Assembly (NCBI RefSeq): GCF_040436345.1 | Contig: NC_133238.1 | Span: 14,531,147 to 14,595,146, forward strand | Source of the DNA: Pagrus major | Lineage: Eukaryota; Chordata; Actinopteri; Spariformes; Sparidae | DNA: 64,000 nucleotides | Direction of reading: 5' to 3' | Part shown: one piece after another, positions 49,776 through 61,989 of the stretch | Numbering within the stretch: position 1 is the first letter of the stretch | Layout of the letters: every line of letters starts with the position of its first letter | Notes under the pieces: generated by a model | Database searches by the model: none | What the model was told of the DNA's origin: nothing | The model's input: only the letters and a program-made list of their open reading frames with translations | Program-made: the position numbers and the translations under genes

Positions 49776-51066
49776 TCACTTCTGCTGCTGTCCGTCTTTG
49801 TTGATGACGTTCTTGAAGAGCGTGAGCAGCGGTCTCTGGCTGCGTTCGTCCCAGCTCTTCATGAAGCCGCCGTAGCGTTTGCTGGCAGGCGGGCCACTCC
49901 AGCGGAAGTGCTTCATCTTGTACAAACCATCTTTCTTCTCCTGGACGTCTCCTAGAAGCTGCTGCTGCTCCTCCTCCGCCTCCTCCATCACCTCCTGCGC
50001 CTTCTCCTCCTCCTCCTGCGCTGCTGCTGCTGCTGCCAGCAGCTCACTGGCGAGCTCACGCCTCCGTATCTCTCCAGGGAAGACCTCGGCGGACTCCTCC
50101 TCCACGCCGTTGGAGGTGTAGACTTTGACCGGGCGGCGTTTTCGGCCAACTGGCTTCCCCCAGCGGAAGTGCTCCATGGAGTAGGAGCGTTTGGCCTGAG
50201 GAGAGGAGGACGAGGAAGGGAGGGTGAAGGAGGAGGGGTCTGATGGAGGCGGAGGTTGGAGGTGGGCGATGCCTGGGATGACGGGGGTCTCCGCGGTGAG
50301 GTCGGAGTGACAAAGCTGGATACACTCCTGCAGAGGATGATGAGGCGTAAAGGAGACTCAGTGACAGAAATATGAATGTGGTTGTAAAACACAACATAAA
50401 GCCACGCAAAGACTTCTGAGAACCTCGTGCACTAAATGTTTGGATGTTTGAGTGTTGATCGTCGCTTTCGTCAAAGTTTAAAAGACGCACGTTACAGTTG
50501 AAAGCTTCGTAAATAACAAGCAAGTGGACTTTGAGTGAGGACTGTCAAGAATTTAATTTCATGCTTATTTGTACATTGAATTGACTGTTTTCAGTCATTT
50601 TACACTAAAAACTCTGCAATTTCCTAAATATTTTTTTGGGGGGGCATTAGGGGCCCAACAGCAGTTTTTTGCCCCGGGGCCCCTTAACATGTTAACACGG
50701 CAGTGCTGTCAGTGAATTATGGTTTACATTTGTTATTATTTCAGAGCATCACATGCAAGTTCATTCAAAAGTGATGATGCTACCTGACAGGAAAAAGGGA
50801 CAAAACATTTTCTGCAGCTTCCAAAGATACAACATGATGAATATAAATATAAATATAAATATAAATATAAATATGAGCAGCGTCGAACTTCAAGAAGGAA
50901 AATAAAGCAGCTTAAAACACCAAAGAAGAAAAATGATAATAAATGTTACCATCACGCTGCTCTCAGAGTTGAGCTCCTGACAGCTCGGATGCTCCCAGCA
51001 CTGACTGGCAGCTCCTTTGGCCACGCCCACAACCACCACAGCCACCAATAGCCACGCAGGACACAT
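49776..51066 (-). CDS. pomca: pro-opiomelanocortin A
   Basis: Pituitary prohormone cut at dibasic sites into ACTH, MSHs and beta-endorphin. Coding exons 51066-50950 and 50327-49776; 669 nt, 222 residues. Signal peptide [21 protein letters not shown] is followed by the N-terminal cysteine peptide [11 protein letters not shown]...[11 protein letters not shown]. After KR comes [20 protein letters not shown] (alpha-MSH/ACTH start; GKPVGRKRR gives amidated alpha-MSH), with ACTH running on to FPGEI before RRR. A glutamate-rich spacer follows, then KK, beta-[22 protein letters not shown], and beta-endorphin [20 protein letters not shown]. No gamma-MSH core occurs in the N-terminal region, as usual in teleosts. 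The intact beta-endorphin favours the pomca paralogue. The exon 2/exon 3 junction falls between VM and EC, as in other vertebrates. Confidence 0.96.
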
Positions 51067-51933
51067 TCTCCTGCCGGCCAATCGGAGACAAGGACACAAA
51101 AGACATGACAGGCATGAAGACATCATTTATTATTAAATGACAAATACAATAAAATAAACGTGATTCATTTACATTAATATACTAAATGTAAATATGATAA
51201 TTTAATAAAAATATTCCATGTTTGATTTTTGTTGATTTATCTTTTAAATTAAACATTTTCTTTTTATGATTTTTTTAAAATCATCTTTAATTTTATTTCA
51301 TAGTTTTTATATTATTTATGTCACACGAATCATTTTACATTCAATACTCTGTATTAACAAATACAATATACATAACCATATAAATAATAATATAAAAAAT
51401 ATTTTTTATAAAAGTCATGTTATAAGTTAAGTTAAATGTACTTTTTTCTTTAATGTTTTATTTGGTTTTTTTTGTTGTTGTTTTTTACCAAAAGTTAAAA
51501 TATAACTACAATTTTAAAAAAAATAATATGGAAAATAGATTTATTTTACTTACAATGTCGTTTATACTTTTTGTATATTAATATTATTACCAACCACTAC
51601 ATTGTATTCATTATTACTTAAAACTATAATACATTTTTGCACATGTATTTAAGCAAACTTTTAAAATGTTTTATATATTTATATTATAAATATTGTGACA
51701 TTTATAATGTATTTAGTTTTTGAATTTCAGTTCACGAATGTCTTTAATTTCATATAGTAACTTTTTCTTTTGACTTCTTTTTAAAATTAATTTAATGTGA
51801 TCATAAATGTGCATTGTTGTGACTTTATCATATCTTTTAAAATTAATTTCTGATTTTCGTCGTGTTATTTACATAGTAAAGAATATTTTATAACTCAAAT
51901 ACCTGTTTGGATCTGGATTAAATTAATACATCG

Positions 51934-51936
<3 letters not shown>

Positions 51937-51986
<50 letters not shown>
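51937..51986. repeat. (AAT)n microsatellite in pomca intron 1
   Basis: About 16 uninterrupted AAT/ATA triplets, close to the exon 1 donor. The rest of intron 1 (51130-51930) is extremely AT-rich with no feature seen. Confidence 0.95.
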
Positions 51987-51988
<2 letters not shown>

Positions 51989-52004
51989 TAATGCAGATTC
52001 TCAC

Positions 52005-52127
52005 CACTCCGTCCGCTCTTCTTCTTTCTCTTATTGCTGGTGTTTTCCTGTCGTTCGGCCGTTGGATGGAGATTTGTGTCGTTTCTCTCCTCTTCTGTCG
52101 GCCCGAAGGTTCGGACGACTTTTATAG
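52005..52127 (-). promoter_or_regulatory. pomca: pomca TATA promoter and non-coding exon 1
   Basis: On the minus strand ctataaaag (TATA box, 52120-52127) is followed about 30 bases later by a purine-rich 5' UTR exon, estimated start 52092-52095, ending at a donor (cggagtg|gtgagaat) after 52005. Pomc genes in other vertebrates also have a non-coding first exon and a TATA box. (CA)n lies 14 bases upstream of the TATA box and an (AAT)n tract 20 bases into intron 1. Confidence 0.75.
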
Positions 52128-52139
52128 TCTGTCAGCCAA

Positions 52140-52141
<2 letters not shown>

Positions 52142-52202
<61 letters not shown>

Positions 52203-52278
52203 ACCAACATTCATTCATGCTTGTCAATACACACTGCTGCATGAAAATGGACAATCAATTAAATATCATCCCCCTCCT

Positions 52279-52322
<44 letters not shown>
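52142..52322. repeat. two (CA)n tracts upstream of the pomca promoter
   Basis: (CA)n at 52142-52201 and again at 52283-52322, separated by 80 bp of ordinary sequence. Confidence 0.95.
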
Positions 52323-52327
<5 letters not shown>

Positions 52328-53647
52328 TCCATTCATGCACTTTCACATTGTACTTGTTGCTCCTGTTTTTTTAAGCAGCAGCACAAAGATTTATGATTTA
52401 AAATACATTTTACATAAAAAAGAAACAACTTTATTGTGTAATGTCTGTTTTCAGCTTTTTGTGTGACGACAGATTTTTACAAATAATCACCAACCAAAAG
52501 CGGCACAGCGTCGTCCTCCAGCTGCAGCGAAAACTAGAAACAAGAATATTGAAAATAAGCATCAGAGCCTGAAGATGAGACGTTTCCTCTGGATGAAAGC
52601 GACACGTCGAACACACACCGTGTAAATGTGCGTTCACCACCTCAGTGCTGCTGCTGTGTTAAATGTCAGCCGGCAGATTTGGCAGATTAACACTGAAGTG
52701 ACATGTCGTCATCGCAGAGAAGACAGGATTCACCTGCAGGTCAGAGTGTACAGGGACACACACCTGCTGCAGCATCGGCCTTTGTCTGAGCACTCAGCGT
52801 CTCTAATGATGAGTCCACAGAGGGTTTATCTCATTTAACGGATCGCTGAGCAGAGGGGACCAAGATTACGTCCACCTGGAACCTGTGTAAGGGTCCACTT
52901 ATAGGTTCTGTTTGTCCACCGAAGAGTTATCTTAAAGCTGTGTGTCCACTAGTCTACACTATGTCCACTAGTCTACACTATGTCCACGAGTCTAGGAGGC
53001 TCATTTTTAAGGCTCTGTGTCCACTGGGAGGCTCTATGTCCACTGGGAGGCTCTATGTCCACTGGGAGGCTGTGTGTAAATCTTTTCTGTAAAGTACTTC
53101 TACAACTTCAGACTTAGTTCTGTTATTATTTTCAACATATTGTCCAATCACAACACGTCTGTATCTGTAAATACACTAAAACAACTGATTAGCCTGAAAC
53201 ACTGACGTCATGTTTTTCACTTACACACTGACACTTAAAAAAACTGCATTCACTTAATTTTAGCAGATATTGAATTTATTCGTCTCAACATGACAACAAT
53301 TTGCATTAAATGATATTAAATGTTCAACTTAAGAAGAATCAGATAAACATGTTAGAGATTAGCAAACATTAGTTTATTATAGTAAGTGAGTTCCCTTCAG
53401 CTGACGTCTACACTCCAGTCCTGCTTTCACATTATTTGAACGACTGCTGTGGGTGAACCGATCAGCTGAATCGTTTCTGTTGGAGACATTTCCACAGTGA
53501 GCCGAACACTTCAGGTCATGTCGTAGTAAAGTCATTTCTCTGAAGAGCTACTTTTTTGTCTAATGGAACAAATTGAGCAGGCAGGTAAATATAAAGCCAT
53601 TAGACTGCTCTCACAGCCTTGAGCCTCCATTCAAGCCATTTCACAAA

Positions 53648-53687
<40 letters not shown>

Positions 53688-54623
53688 CAGGAGGAAAGAG
53701 GTAATGGCATGATGAAGCAAAAGTCAGACGAGCAGGACTCAAGGTAAAGACACATCAGACGTGGAAGCACTTTATTCACCAGCTGCAGTCATTAAATTCA
53801 CTCTGTTGTTCTGTGAATGTTTCGTCAGCTGCTCTGATGTTCCTCTTTTGTTCTGCTCACATTTTATTAATACGTAGGAACCATTTATTTAGAAAAATGA
53901 CAAGATTACTGACAGATAACGGCTGATGGAGGAAAAAAACCTACATTTTATTTATGTATGTAGAGACAATAATGATCAATGGAAACTAAACCTCAGTAAG
54001 ATTTCACAAAAGGCTACCAGATTTGTTTCAACTGGATTTTGAATTATCGCAGAAAATAAACTCAAGGTTCTGATCCTTCCAGGTTCTGTTCACCAGATAA
54101 TCTCCACAGATGAACTCCACTCTGTGATGTTTGATGCATATTAAATGCGTAGCAGTAAAAAGCTAATGCTCGGCTACAAACAGACGACATCACGGTCACA
54201 TGACTTAAACGTCTCCACCACTGAGCGTCTTACTGCACAATTACTATCCAGGTTTTCTATAAACTGATCGATGTAAAGTTGTAAAGTCAGAGTGAGAACA
54301 GTGTGTAACTAAAGTGGCCTGTGAAGACGGACTAGTGAGCAGATGAGTCTCCGTGTTCGCTGTGAGGACGTTTAATGTCCCCGACAACCTCTGTAGTCTC
54401 ATTCAGACACTTGTTAGCAACCGCTAACTGTTTTTAACACATGAAGAGCTTCATAATTAAACTGTGGACATTTAATGATGAATAAAACATGTAAATGTGT
54501 TCAGCCTGTAACACACCTTATTTCACACATTTAACTGAAAACACATTCAACACACTCAGACGTTGACACGTGGGAACAGGAAGTGCTAAATGATCTCTGG
54601 GTTTTTGGATACAGAACTTTGTC
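52323..54623. other. pomca upstream intergenic DNA
   Basis: No exon found. Short tandem arrays: tgtccactagtctacacta units at 52940-52990 and about four copies of a 20-bp unit (tgtccactgggaggctcta) at 53020-53085. (CA)n occurs at 53649-53684. Confidence 0.5.
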
Positions 54624-54779
54624 GGTATCACACAAAGAAAAACTGTCAAAATATCTACCTATGAAATAAAACCACTGAACGTGACATTACATCCTGTGAA
54701 GAATCAAAAACAATTAAGCAGAAACCCAAAGAATCACTAATAATGGTGACATTTTCTATCTTTGTGTGATACTTGAGCC
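54624..54779. mobile_element. MITE with tatcacac termini, copy 2
   Basis: A 156-bp segment with inverted ends (ggtatcacacaaag on the left; ctttgtgtgatact on the right). Its internal words cctatgaaataaaaccactg and gtgacattaca match the copy at 33671. The short length and inverted ends mark a non-autonomous DNA transposon. Confidence 0.7.
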
Positions 54780-54944
54780 TGTGATGGGAAGCATTTAAAA
54801 AAAATTCATAACTGAGAAAGTATTTGGTTTCCTCCAAGTGCCCGTGAATTTAATACATGTTTTCTTTAGCTAAAGAAAAATCCATTATGTTCTGTAATAA
54901 GAGAAAGTTTCCTCTTCAAAACACTTTCATTAAAATCTAAGCTG

Positions 54945-55670
54945 CTCGTGATGGTTCGATTCATAACCCCCTGCTGCCATCTCTCTGAAACCACGGGAGG
55001 GGACACGGCCCCCTCCCTCTCCCACCACAGCAGGACCGAGGCTCCAGGTTCTGGTGACGGGCAGGATTCGAACCTGTGTGAACACCTCTGGTGTTGACAG
55101 CCATGAACACCACCCACCACGCCACCACGTCCCCTTCACACTAACGTCTCTTTTCTGAGCGCTTTTAGGTTTTCACTTCTGAGTGTTGGACTTCAAAATT
55201 CACTGAGTCCACCTGAGCTGCTGGATCAGACAGGTGGACACCAGCCTTGAAGATTCAGTCAAGGTTTGAACTCACAACCTTTGATCTTCAAAGCAACACT
55301 TTACCTTCCTGAGCTAATGAGTTGGAGATACTTCCCTGTTTATTAGAGGATTTCACTCTTTGTGTGGACATCAGGTTTAATAATCAGCTGAACTACCCAG
55401 GGATTGAACCCACAACCTCCAGACTTCACAGCATCACTTCAGCATCCTGAGCTAATGAATCAGTCTTAAATGAAATCACTTTCTTTGAGCATTTCACTTC
55501 TTTTGAGGACAAAATAATTGTGTGAAAAGCTCGAAGATCTGAACTCAGAACTTTAACAGTGGAAGCCACGTCATCAGATACTGGTTCTGACTCCAGGCTC
55601 GAACCCACCACCTCAGAACTTCACAGAACTTCTTCGGCTCGCTGAGCCGTCGAGTCGGCAGCTCGTCGGT
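54945..55670 (-). repeat. cluster of tRNA-like (SINE-type) modules
   Basis: On the minus strand B-box-like words recur: ggttcgaatcctgcccgtc (55060-55080), aggttgtgagttcaaacctt (near 55270), gttgtgggttcaatccct (near 55400) and ggtggtgggttcgagcct (near 55600). A weaker one lies near 55540. Upstream of the first is an A-box-like tggcgtggtgggtggtg. The middle modules share ttagctcagga followed by a tRNA-like spacing. No module folds convincingly as a functional tRNA by eye. Confidence 0.55.
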
Positions 55671-55763
55671 TCCATGTGGACTATTTGGTCTCCGGTTTTT
55701 CGGTCCGTCACCTGCTGTTGGACTTTAAAACTGGTCTGTAACAAGTGGAGCCACCGGGTCAGA

Positions 55764-58700
55764 TGTGGTGTATTAATATAGAATATTAATATTATTGTTA
55801 TTATTTATTAAATAGCATAAATAGTGGTTCACATGAAGTCGCAAATTGTTTGAAGTTGTCATGGTGATACGATATGAGTCCTGTTCAGCACCATGGTAAC
55901 GCTTCAGTGTGTCGATCAGCTGTATGAGGAGTTGCCGGTGTTTCTGTTATTGAGATGTTGTGAGATGGAAATAAACAACGAAACTAAAGATCAACAATAC
56001 GACTCGGAGTCATCATCGGAACCCACACCCCGGTACACAACAATGGCGACGAGGAAGTTTATTTTTTGGTAATTATTTTTACCTTAAAATACGACGGTGA
56101 CCAACCGAGTTGGGCAGTTGATTAACGGTTAACGGTTAACGGTTAACGTTAGCAAACGGACAGAAACCAGCCAGAAAACGTTAACGGCAACTAACGGGAG
56201 CTGTCATGGCTATGTTTAGCACGGAGTCAGGCTTATGCTTCGATGAAGCTATCGAGAGCTTCGAGGCATATGAGGAGCGTTTTTATCAGTTTGTGGAGGC
56301 CAACGATATAGAAGATGACCGAAAGAGAGCGGTTTTTCTGGCAGTCGTTGGTCCGAAGACGTTCGCTCTCCTGAAGGACCTGCTAACACCACAGAAGCCG
56401 GGTGAGGCTACGCTGGAGGAGCTAACGAAAGCTCTACGGGGCTTTTATCAGCCGAAGAGAAATGTACTTAGTGAAAGGTACGTTTTCAGATGCAGAACAC
56501 AGTTGGCAGGAGAGTCGCTAGCCGAATATATTGCGTCTCTCAAAGGACTGGCCAAGACATGCGAGTTTGGGGCTACGCTAAACGAGCAGCTGCGGGACCA
56601 ACTTGTTTACGGTGTTGCCAACAAGGACTTGAGAGGAAAACTTTTAAGTGCCGCGTATGGTAACGCGCTAGAGTGGCCAAAAGTGCTGGACATTGTTGAC
56701 AACTTCGAGTGCACAACCCGAAGTATGCTGAAATTCCAGCAACCACAGATGAGGACCGACCAAGTGACAAGACAGCGACAGGGACCACCCAAGGCAAAGC
56801 AACAGCAGAGCCAGAGGACATCGGACTACCAGAGCGCCAGCGGGGGAGAGAGCAAGCCCTGCTACCGCTGCTTGGGGACCGGACACACGCCACAGACGTG
56901 CCGCTACAAGGATTTCCAGTGCCGGGGCTGCCAGCGATCGGGACACCTAGAGAGGGCCTGTCGTCAGAGACCACCGCCAGCGGGGGGAACACCAGCCTAC
57001 GGGGGAAAACAACGCTTTGAAACAGCGCGACACAGTAGCCAAGCAACGAGAGGCACGCGCTACATTGCATCGACCATCAACACACAGCCGCAGCAGTCTA
57101 CAGCGACAGGAGAGGAAGACGACACAGAGCTGCTGCAGTTGACAGCTGCGAGCAGCCAGCAACAACCACTGTCAGGGGAACAGAGAAGCTCTGAAAAAGA
57201 CTTTGGACTGTTTTCTATATCTAGGGATGACAGTGAGTATGTAAAACCGTATAATGTATTGGTCAGAGTAAACGGTGAAAAGGTTAAAATGGAAATAGAC
57301 AGCGGGGCAGCTATGTCTATTATGTCAGAGAAAATGTACAAAAAACGGTTCAGCGGGTTTAGACTACGTCCATCTGAAGTAGTGCTAAAAGACTATTCAG
57401 GAAAAGTCATAGCAGTGATAGGTGAAATGGATGTAACAGTGAAATGTGAGGATCAAGTGCTGAAGTCAGTGTTACTTGTGTCAGAAGGGAATGGTCCTAC
57501 TCTTATGGGAAGAAACTGGATCAAATATCTTTCACTGGATTGGTCACAAGTAAACCATGTAGCATGCCCAGTAGAGCAGCTTTGTGAAAAGTACTCTGAA
57601 GTGTTCAGTGACAAGTTGGGTCTGGTAAAGGGGGTCCAAGCAACTGTTCGTGTATCAGAAAAAGCTGTACCAAAGTTCTGTAAGGCTAGACCAGTACCTT
57701 ATGCACTCAGAGATGCAGTAGACAAGCACCTGGTAGAGCTGGAAGAACAGGGGGTCATCATACCTATAGAGTACAGTGAGTGGGCTAGTCCTATAGTGTG
57801 TCTGCCCAAGAAAACAGGAAAAGTCAGGATATGTGGTGATTACAAGGTGGGTCTCAATGAGTGGGTTGAAGTGGATCAGTATCCATTACCTAAGACACAG
57901 GATCTCTTTGCTACACTAGCAGGCGGGAAGCAGTTTACAAAACTAGATCTTACCCAGGCCTACCAGCAGGTAGAGATAGACGCAGAGTCCAGAAAGTATC
58001 TCACCATAAACACACAGAAGGGCCTTTACCAGGTCAATAGGTTACCTTATGGAGTGTCCAGTGCACCAGCTGTTTTTCAGCGTATTATGGACCAGGTCCT
58101 ACAAGGTCTCCCAGGCACAGTTTGTTTTTTAGATGACATACTCATCAGTGGGAGGGACACAGAGGAACACCTGCATAATGTGGAAGCAGTGCTAAAGAGG
58201 CTGCAAGAGCGAGGGTTCAAGGTGAACAGAGAGAAGTGTGCATTCCTTCAAAACAGTGTCATGTACTTAGGTCACAGGATAGATGAGCAGGGCATACACC
58301 CAGTACAGGAGAAGACAGACGCCATAGCAAAGGCGCCTGTGCCCAAAAACGTAACAGAGCTCAGAGCATACTTAGCTTTACTGACATACTATGGCAAATT
58401 CATAGAGAACCTCTCCACACTTATCAAGCCTATGACAGAGCTCCTTCAGAAGGACCAAAAATGGGTGTGGTCAGAACAGCGTCAACAGGCCTTTGAGAGG
58501 ACCAAGGCACAGTTGTCTTCCTCCTCAGTGTTAGTACACTATGACCCGCATTTGCCAGTAATCCTGGCATGTGACGCGTCTCCTTACGGGGTGGGAGCGG
58601 TCATTTCTCACGTGATGCCTGATGGATATGAGAGGCCCATAGCTTATGCATCACGCACACTCACAAAGACAGAGGTAAACTATGCACAAATTGAAAAGGA

Positions 58701-60725
58701 AGCGTTGGGACTCATTTTTGGGGTGATGAAGTTCCACGACTACCTTTATGGTCGCAAGTTTTTGCTTGTTACAGACCACAAGCCTCTCGTGAAAATCTTA
58801 GGACCCAAGACAGGGGTACCAGCACTAGCAGCAGCGAGATTACAGAGGTGGGCGTTGATACTGGCAGCATACCAGTACGACATAAAGTACAAGTCCGCCC
58901 AGCAGCATGGTAACGCAGACGCGTTGTCAAGACTACCTCTCTCAGAGAGAGGTCCAGAAAGCAGTCAGGAGTTTAGAGTGTCATTCATAGATGTCATGCC
59001 CATCACAGCTAAGGATATAGCAAAAGAGACAGCTAGTGATCAGGTCCTAGGGAAAGTAAAACACTTCACACTAACAGGTTGGCCTAAACATGTCACAGAC
59101 ACAGCTCTCACACCATACTGGGCCAGGAGAGATGAGCTCACAGTAGAGGGGGACTGTGTATTGTGGGGTCTGCGAGCTGTTATACCAGCTACGCTGAGAG
59201 ACACACTGCTCAGAGAGCTACACGAAAACCACTGGGGAATTGTTAAAATGAAAGCTCTAGCTAGAAGTCACTTTTGGTGGCCTAAGTTAGACACAGACAT
59301 AGAGGGCCTGGTAAAAGACTGTCAGGTGTGCCAGTCAAACAAATCTATGCCACCTACTGCACCAACACACGCCTGGAAATGGCCAGAGAGACCATGGCAG
59401 CGCATACACATAGACTTTGCACAGAAAGGAAAGGACAATTTCCTTGTAGTCACAGATGCATACTCGCGCTGGCCAGAGGTTAAGGTTATGACAAACACCA
59501 CAGCTACAGCTACTGTTGAGGCAGTCAGGGGGATGTTTGCAGCTTACGGGCTTGCAGAGGAGTTAGTTTCAGACAATGGACCGCAGCTGGTCTCAAGAGA
59601 GTTTGAAACGTTCTTACAGAAGAACGGGGTAAAGCATATCAAGTCAGCTCCATACCACCCAGCATCAAATGGAGCAGCAGAGAGACTGGTTCAAAATCTA
59701 AAACAGTCTCTGGGTAAACAAAAAGGGTCAGGAAGGTCATTACAACATGATGTAGACAATTTTTTGTTTATTTATAGGAACACACCACATGCAGCTACAC
59801 AAAAAACTCCAGCAGAGTTGTTTTTGAAACGACAAGTACGCACACGTTGGTCACTAATGAAGCCCAGCTTCTCAGCAGACATGCAGGACAGACAGGACAG
59901 TAAGGTGAACAGGGGTACAGGAAAGCGTTTACGCTCCTTTCAGGTCGGGCAAGCAGTCCGAGTCAGAGATTACCGGGGAGGAGAGAGAGATAAATGGGTA
60001 CCAGGAAAGGTAAAGAAGGTTTTGAGTCCTGTAACTTACCTTGTTGAGACAAATGACATGCATGAGTGTAAGAAACATGTGAACCAGATGATTGGAGCAA
60101 ACACAGTGGATAGTCCACAGCCAGATACCTCAGAGTGGAACACCTCTGAGTGGACTATGGACATGGAGCATGAGGAGATTGTTCATTCTGCCATCACAGG
60201 GAGGCCTCAGCGAAACAGAAAGCCTCCAGACCGCTATAGACCAACTTGGTCTTGAGATGGAACAGCTCAGTGAGGCCTGAGAAACAAAAGCCTCCTCATT
60301 AAATGTTTTTATTTTAAGAGATTTTATTGTCTGGTAAATATGAAGCCGATGTTAAAAACTTGTAATGGTTATGAAATTGAAGTGAATCATATTTGTTTTG
60401 TTTTCATTGTTTTTCATGAAAGGGGTTTCAAGTTACCGGGGAGGAGTGTGGTGTATTAATATAGAATATTAATATTATTGTTATTATTTATTAAATAGCA
60501 TAAATAGTGGTTCACATGAAGTCGCAAATTGTTTGAAGTTGTCATGGTGATACGATATGAGTCCTGTTCAGCACCATGGTAACGCTTCAGTGTGTCGATC
60601 AGCTGTATGAGGAGTTGCCGGTGTTTCTGTTATTGAGATGTTGTGAGATGGAAATAAACAACGAAACTAAAGATCAACAATACGACTCGGAGTCATCATC
60701 GGAACCCACACCCCGGTACACAACA
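55764..60725 (+). mobile_element. Ty3/Gypsy LTR retrotransposon, looks whole and young
   Basis: Two 279-bp LTRs (55764-56042 and 60447-60725), both starting TGTGGTG and ending ACAACA, look identical by eye. They are flanked by the 5-bp duplication tcaga (55759-55763 and 60726-60730). A primer-binding region (tggcgacgaggaag) follows the left LTR and a purine tract (ggggaggag) precedes the right one. One open frame (56206-60255, 1349 residues) encodes Gag with two CCHC-type zinc knuckles, an aspartic protease (DSGAA), reverse transcriptase, RNase H and integrase in the Ty3/Gypsy order. No envelope gene is seen. I see no break, and the LTR identity implies recent insertion. Confidence 0.95.
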
Positions 60726-60730
60726 TCAGA

Positions 60731-61989
60731 CAGAAAGACTTTTCTCACAGCTGTTTAGTTTCACGGACGAGATTCAAATCCAACAAACATCCTCAAAATA
60801 CAGCCGGACTTCAACAGCCACAAAACACTGAGAGAAACACAATGATTGTCATTAAAATGTGTTTTCTTCTCATATAATAATCACACAGAAATGAACAGAT
60901 GTTGACAGTTTATGACGTCACTACGGACATAATTACATGTATGAACCAACATGATCAAACTGTTTGTTTCATCATTAGAAACATGAAACAAGTCAGAGTG
61001 TTTCAGGTGGAGTGTCGAGTACATCTGATCATATTTTACTGTCCATTTACAACTTTGTTCACAATGACTCTTTACAATTAAAGCTACAGACGAGTCAATG
61101 TTTCCTGTTTCTGACATTTCACTGATATTTCTGGATTTTATTGGAACAAGAGCCAGAATTCAAAACAACACATGACAGAAAGTACAAGTCAACAAAATTT
61201 CCACAATTTAATGGAAGAAGTTTAAAATGTAAATGAAGAATCTTTACAATCAGTTTGAATCATTTTTCACCTAGCTAACAGTGTCTCTGCTCTACACCTA
61301 GCTAACAGTGTCTCTGCTCTACACCTAGCTAACAGTGTCTCTGCTCAACACCTAGCTAACAGTGTCTCTACTCTGCACCTAGCTAACAGTGTCTCTACTT
61401 TATACATAGTGTAGGTGGTTATCTTTTGTTCCTTTCAGCCCCTTTTTGTTTGTTCCTGGTTTCTTTTGGGAATAATTTGAACGATGTAATAAAAGCTGTG
61501 AGTGAACTATGAACCTTGTGTCTGGTGTCCTTCATATGTTGCCTCCTCCAGCCCCTTCTGAGCCTCAGCTCTGACTTTTATGAACGGAGGCCGTAACACT
61601 CGCACAGAAACATTATGAAAGCAGCTAATTCAACATCCTGCTGCACGACTGCTGACTCAGACCAGAAGGAGACGCACGTTACGCCTGTTTTAAAGTCTTT
61701 ACAGCGGCTGCCTGTTAAAGTCCTTCTGTGAGTCACCAGCTTCATGCTGACGACTGTCAAATACAACAAGTGCAGAACAAAGTGAAGTGATGTCTCAGTT
61801 TTAATGTGCAGAACAGAATCATTGATGACGAGGAAACCATCAATCTTTACAATCAGTTTGAATCATTTTGTACAAAGTTCACTGATGAATTTATTACAAG
61901 AAGCTGAAAGATTGATGTGACTGTGATCCTGTACAGACTCAACTGTTCAGCACTGACAATGTTTCTGTGACAGGAGGAGACTCTGCAGA
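60731..61989. other. intergenic DNA with a 27-bp minisatellite and a LINE scrap
   Basis: Five copies of a 27-bp unit (cacctagctaacagtgtctc plus tgctcta) lie at 61268-61402. At 61670-61740 the plus strand reads THVTPVLKSLQRLPVKVLL, the TPVLKSLHWLPVK signature of L2-type LINE proteins, ending in a stop. No host exon is seen. Confidence 0.6.

Noticed and set aside
49879-50121. Plus-strand Ser-rich frame within pomca exon 3
   Set aside because: Antisense of the Glu/Ala-rich spacer of POMC.
56573-57341. Minus-strand frames opposite the retrotransposon Gag region
   Set aside because: Shadows of the long plus-strand frame; no splice or start context.
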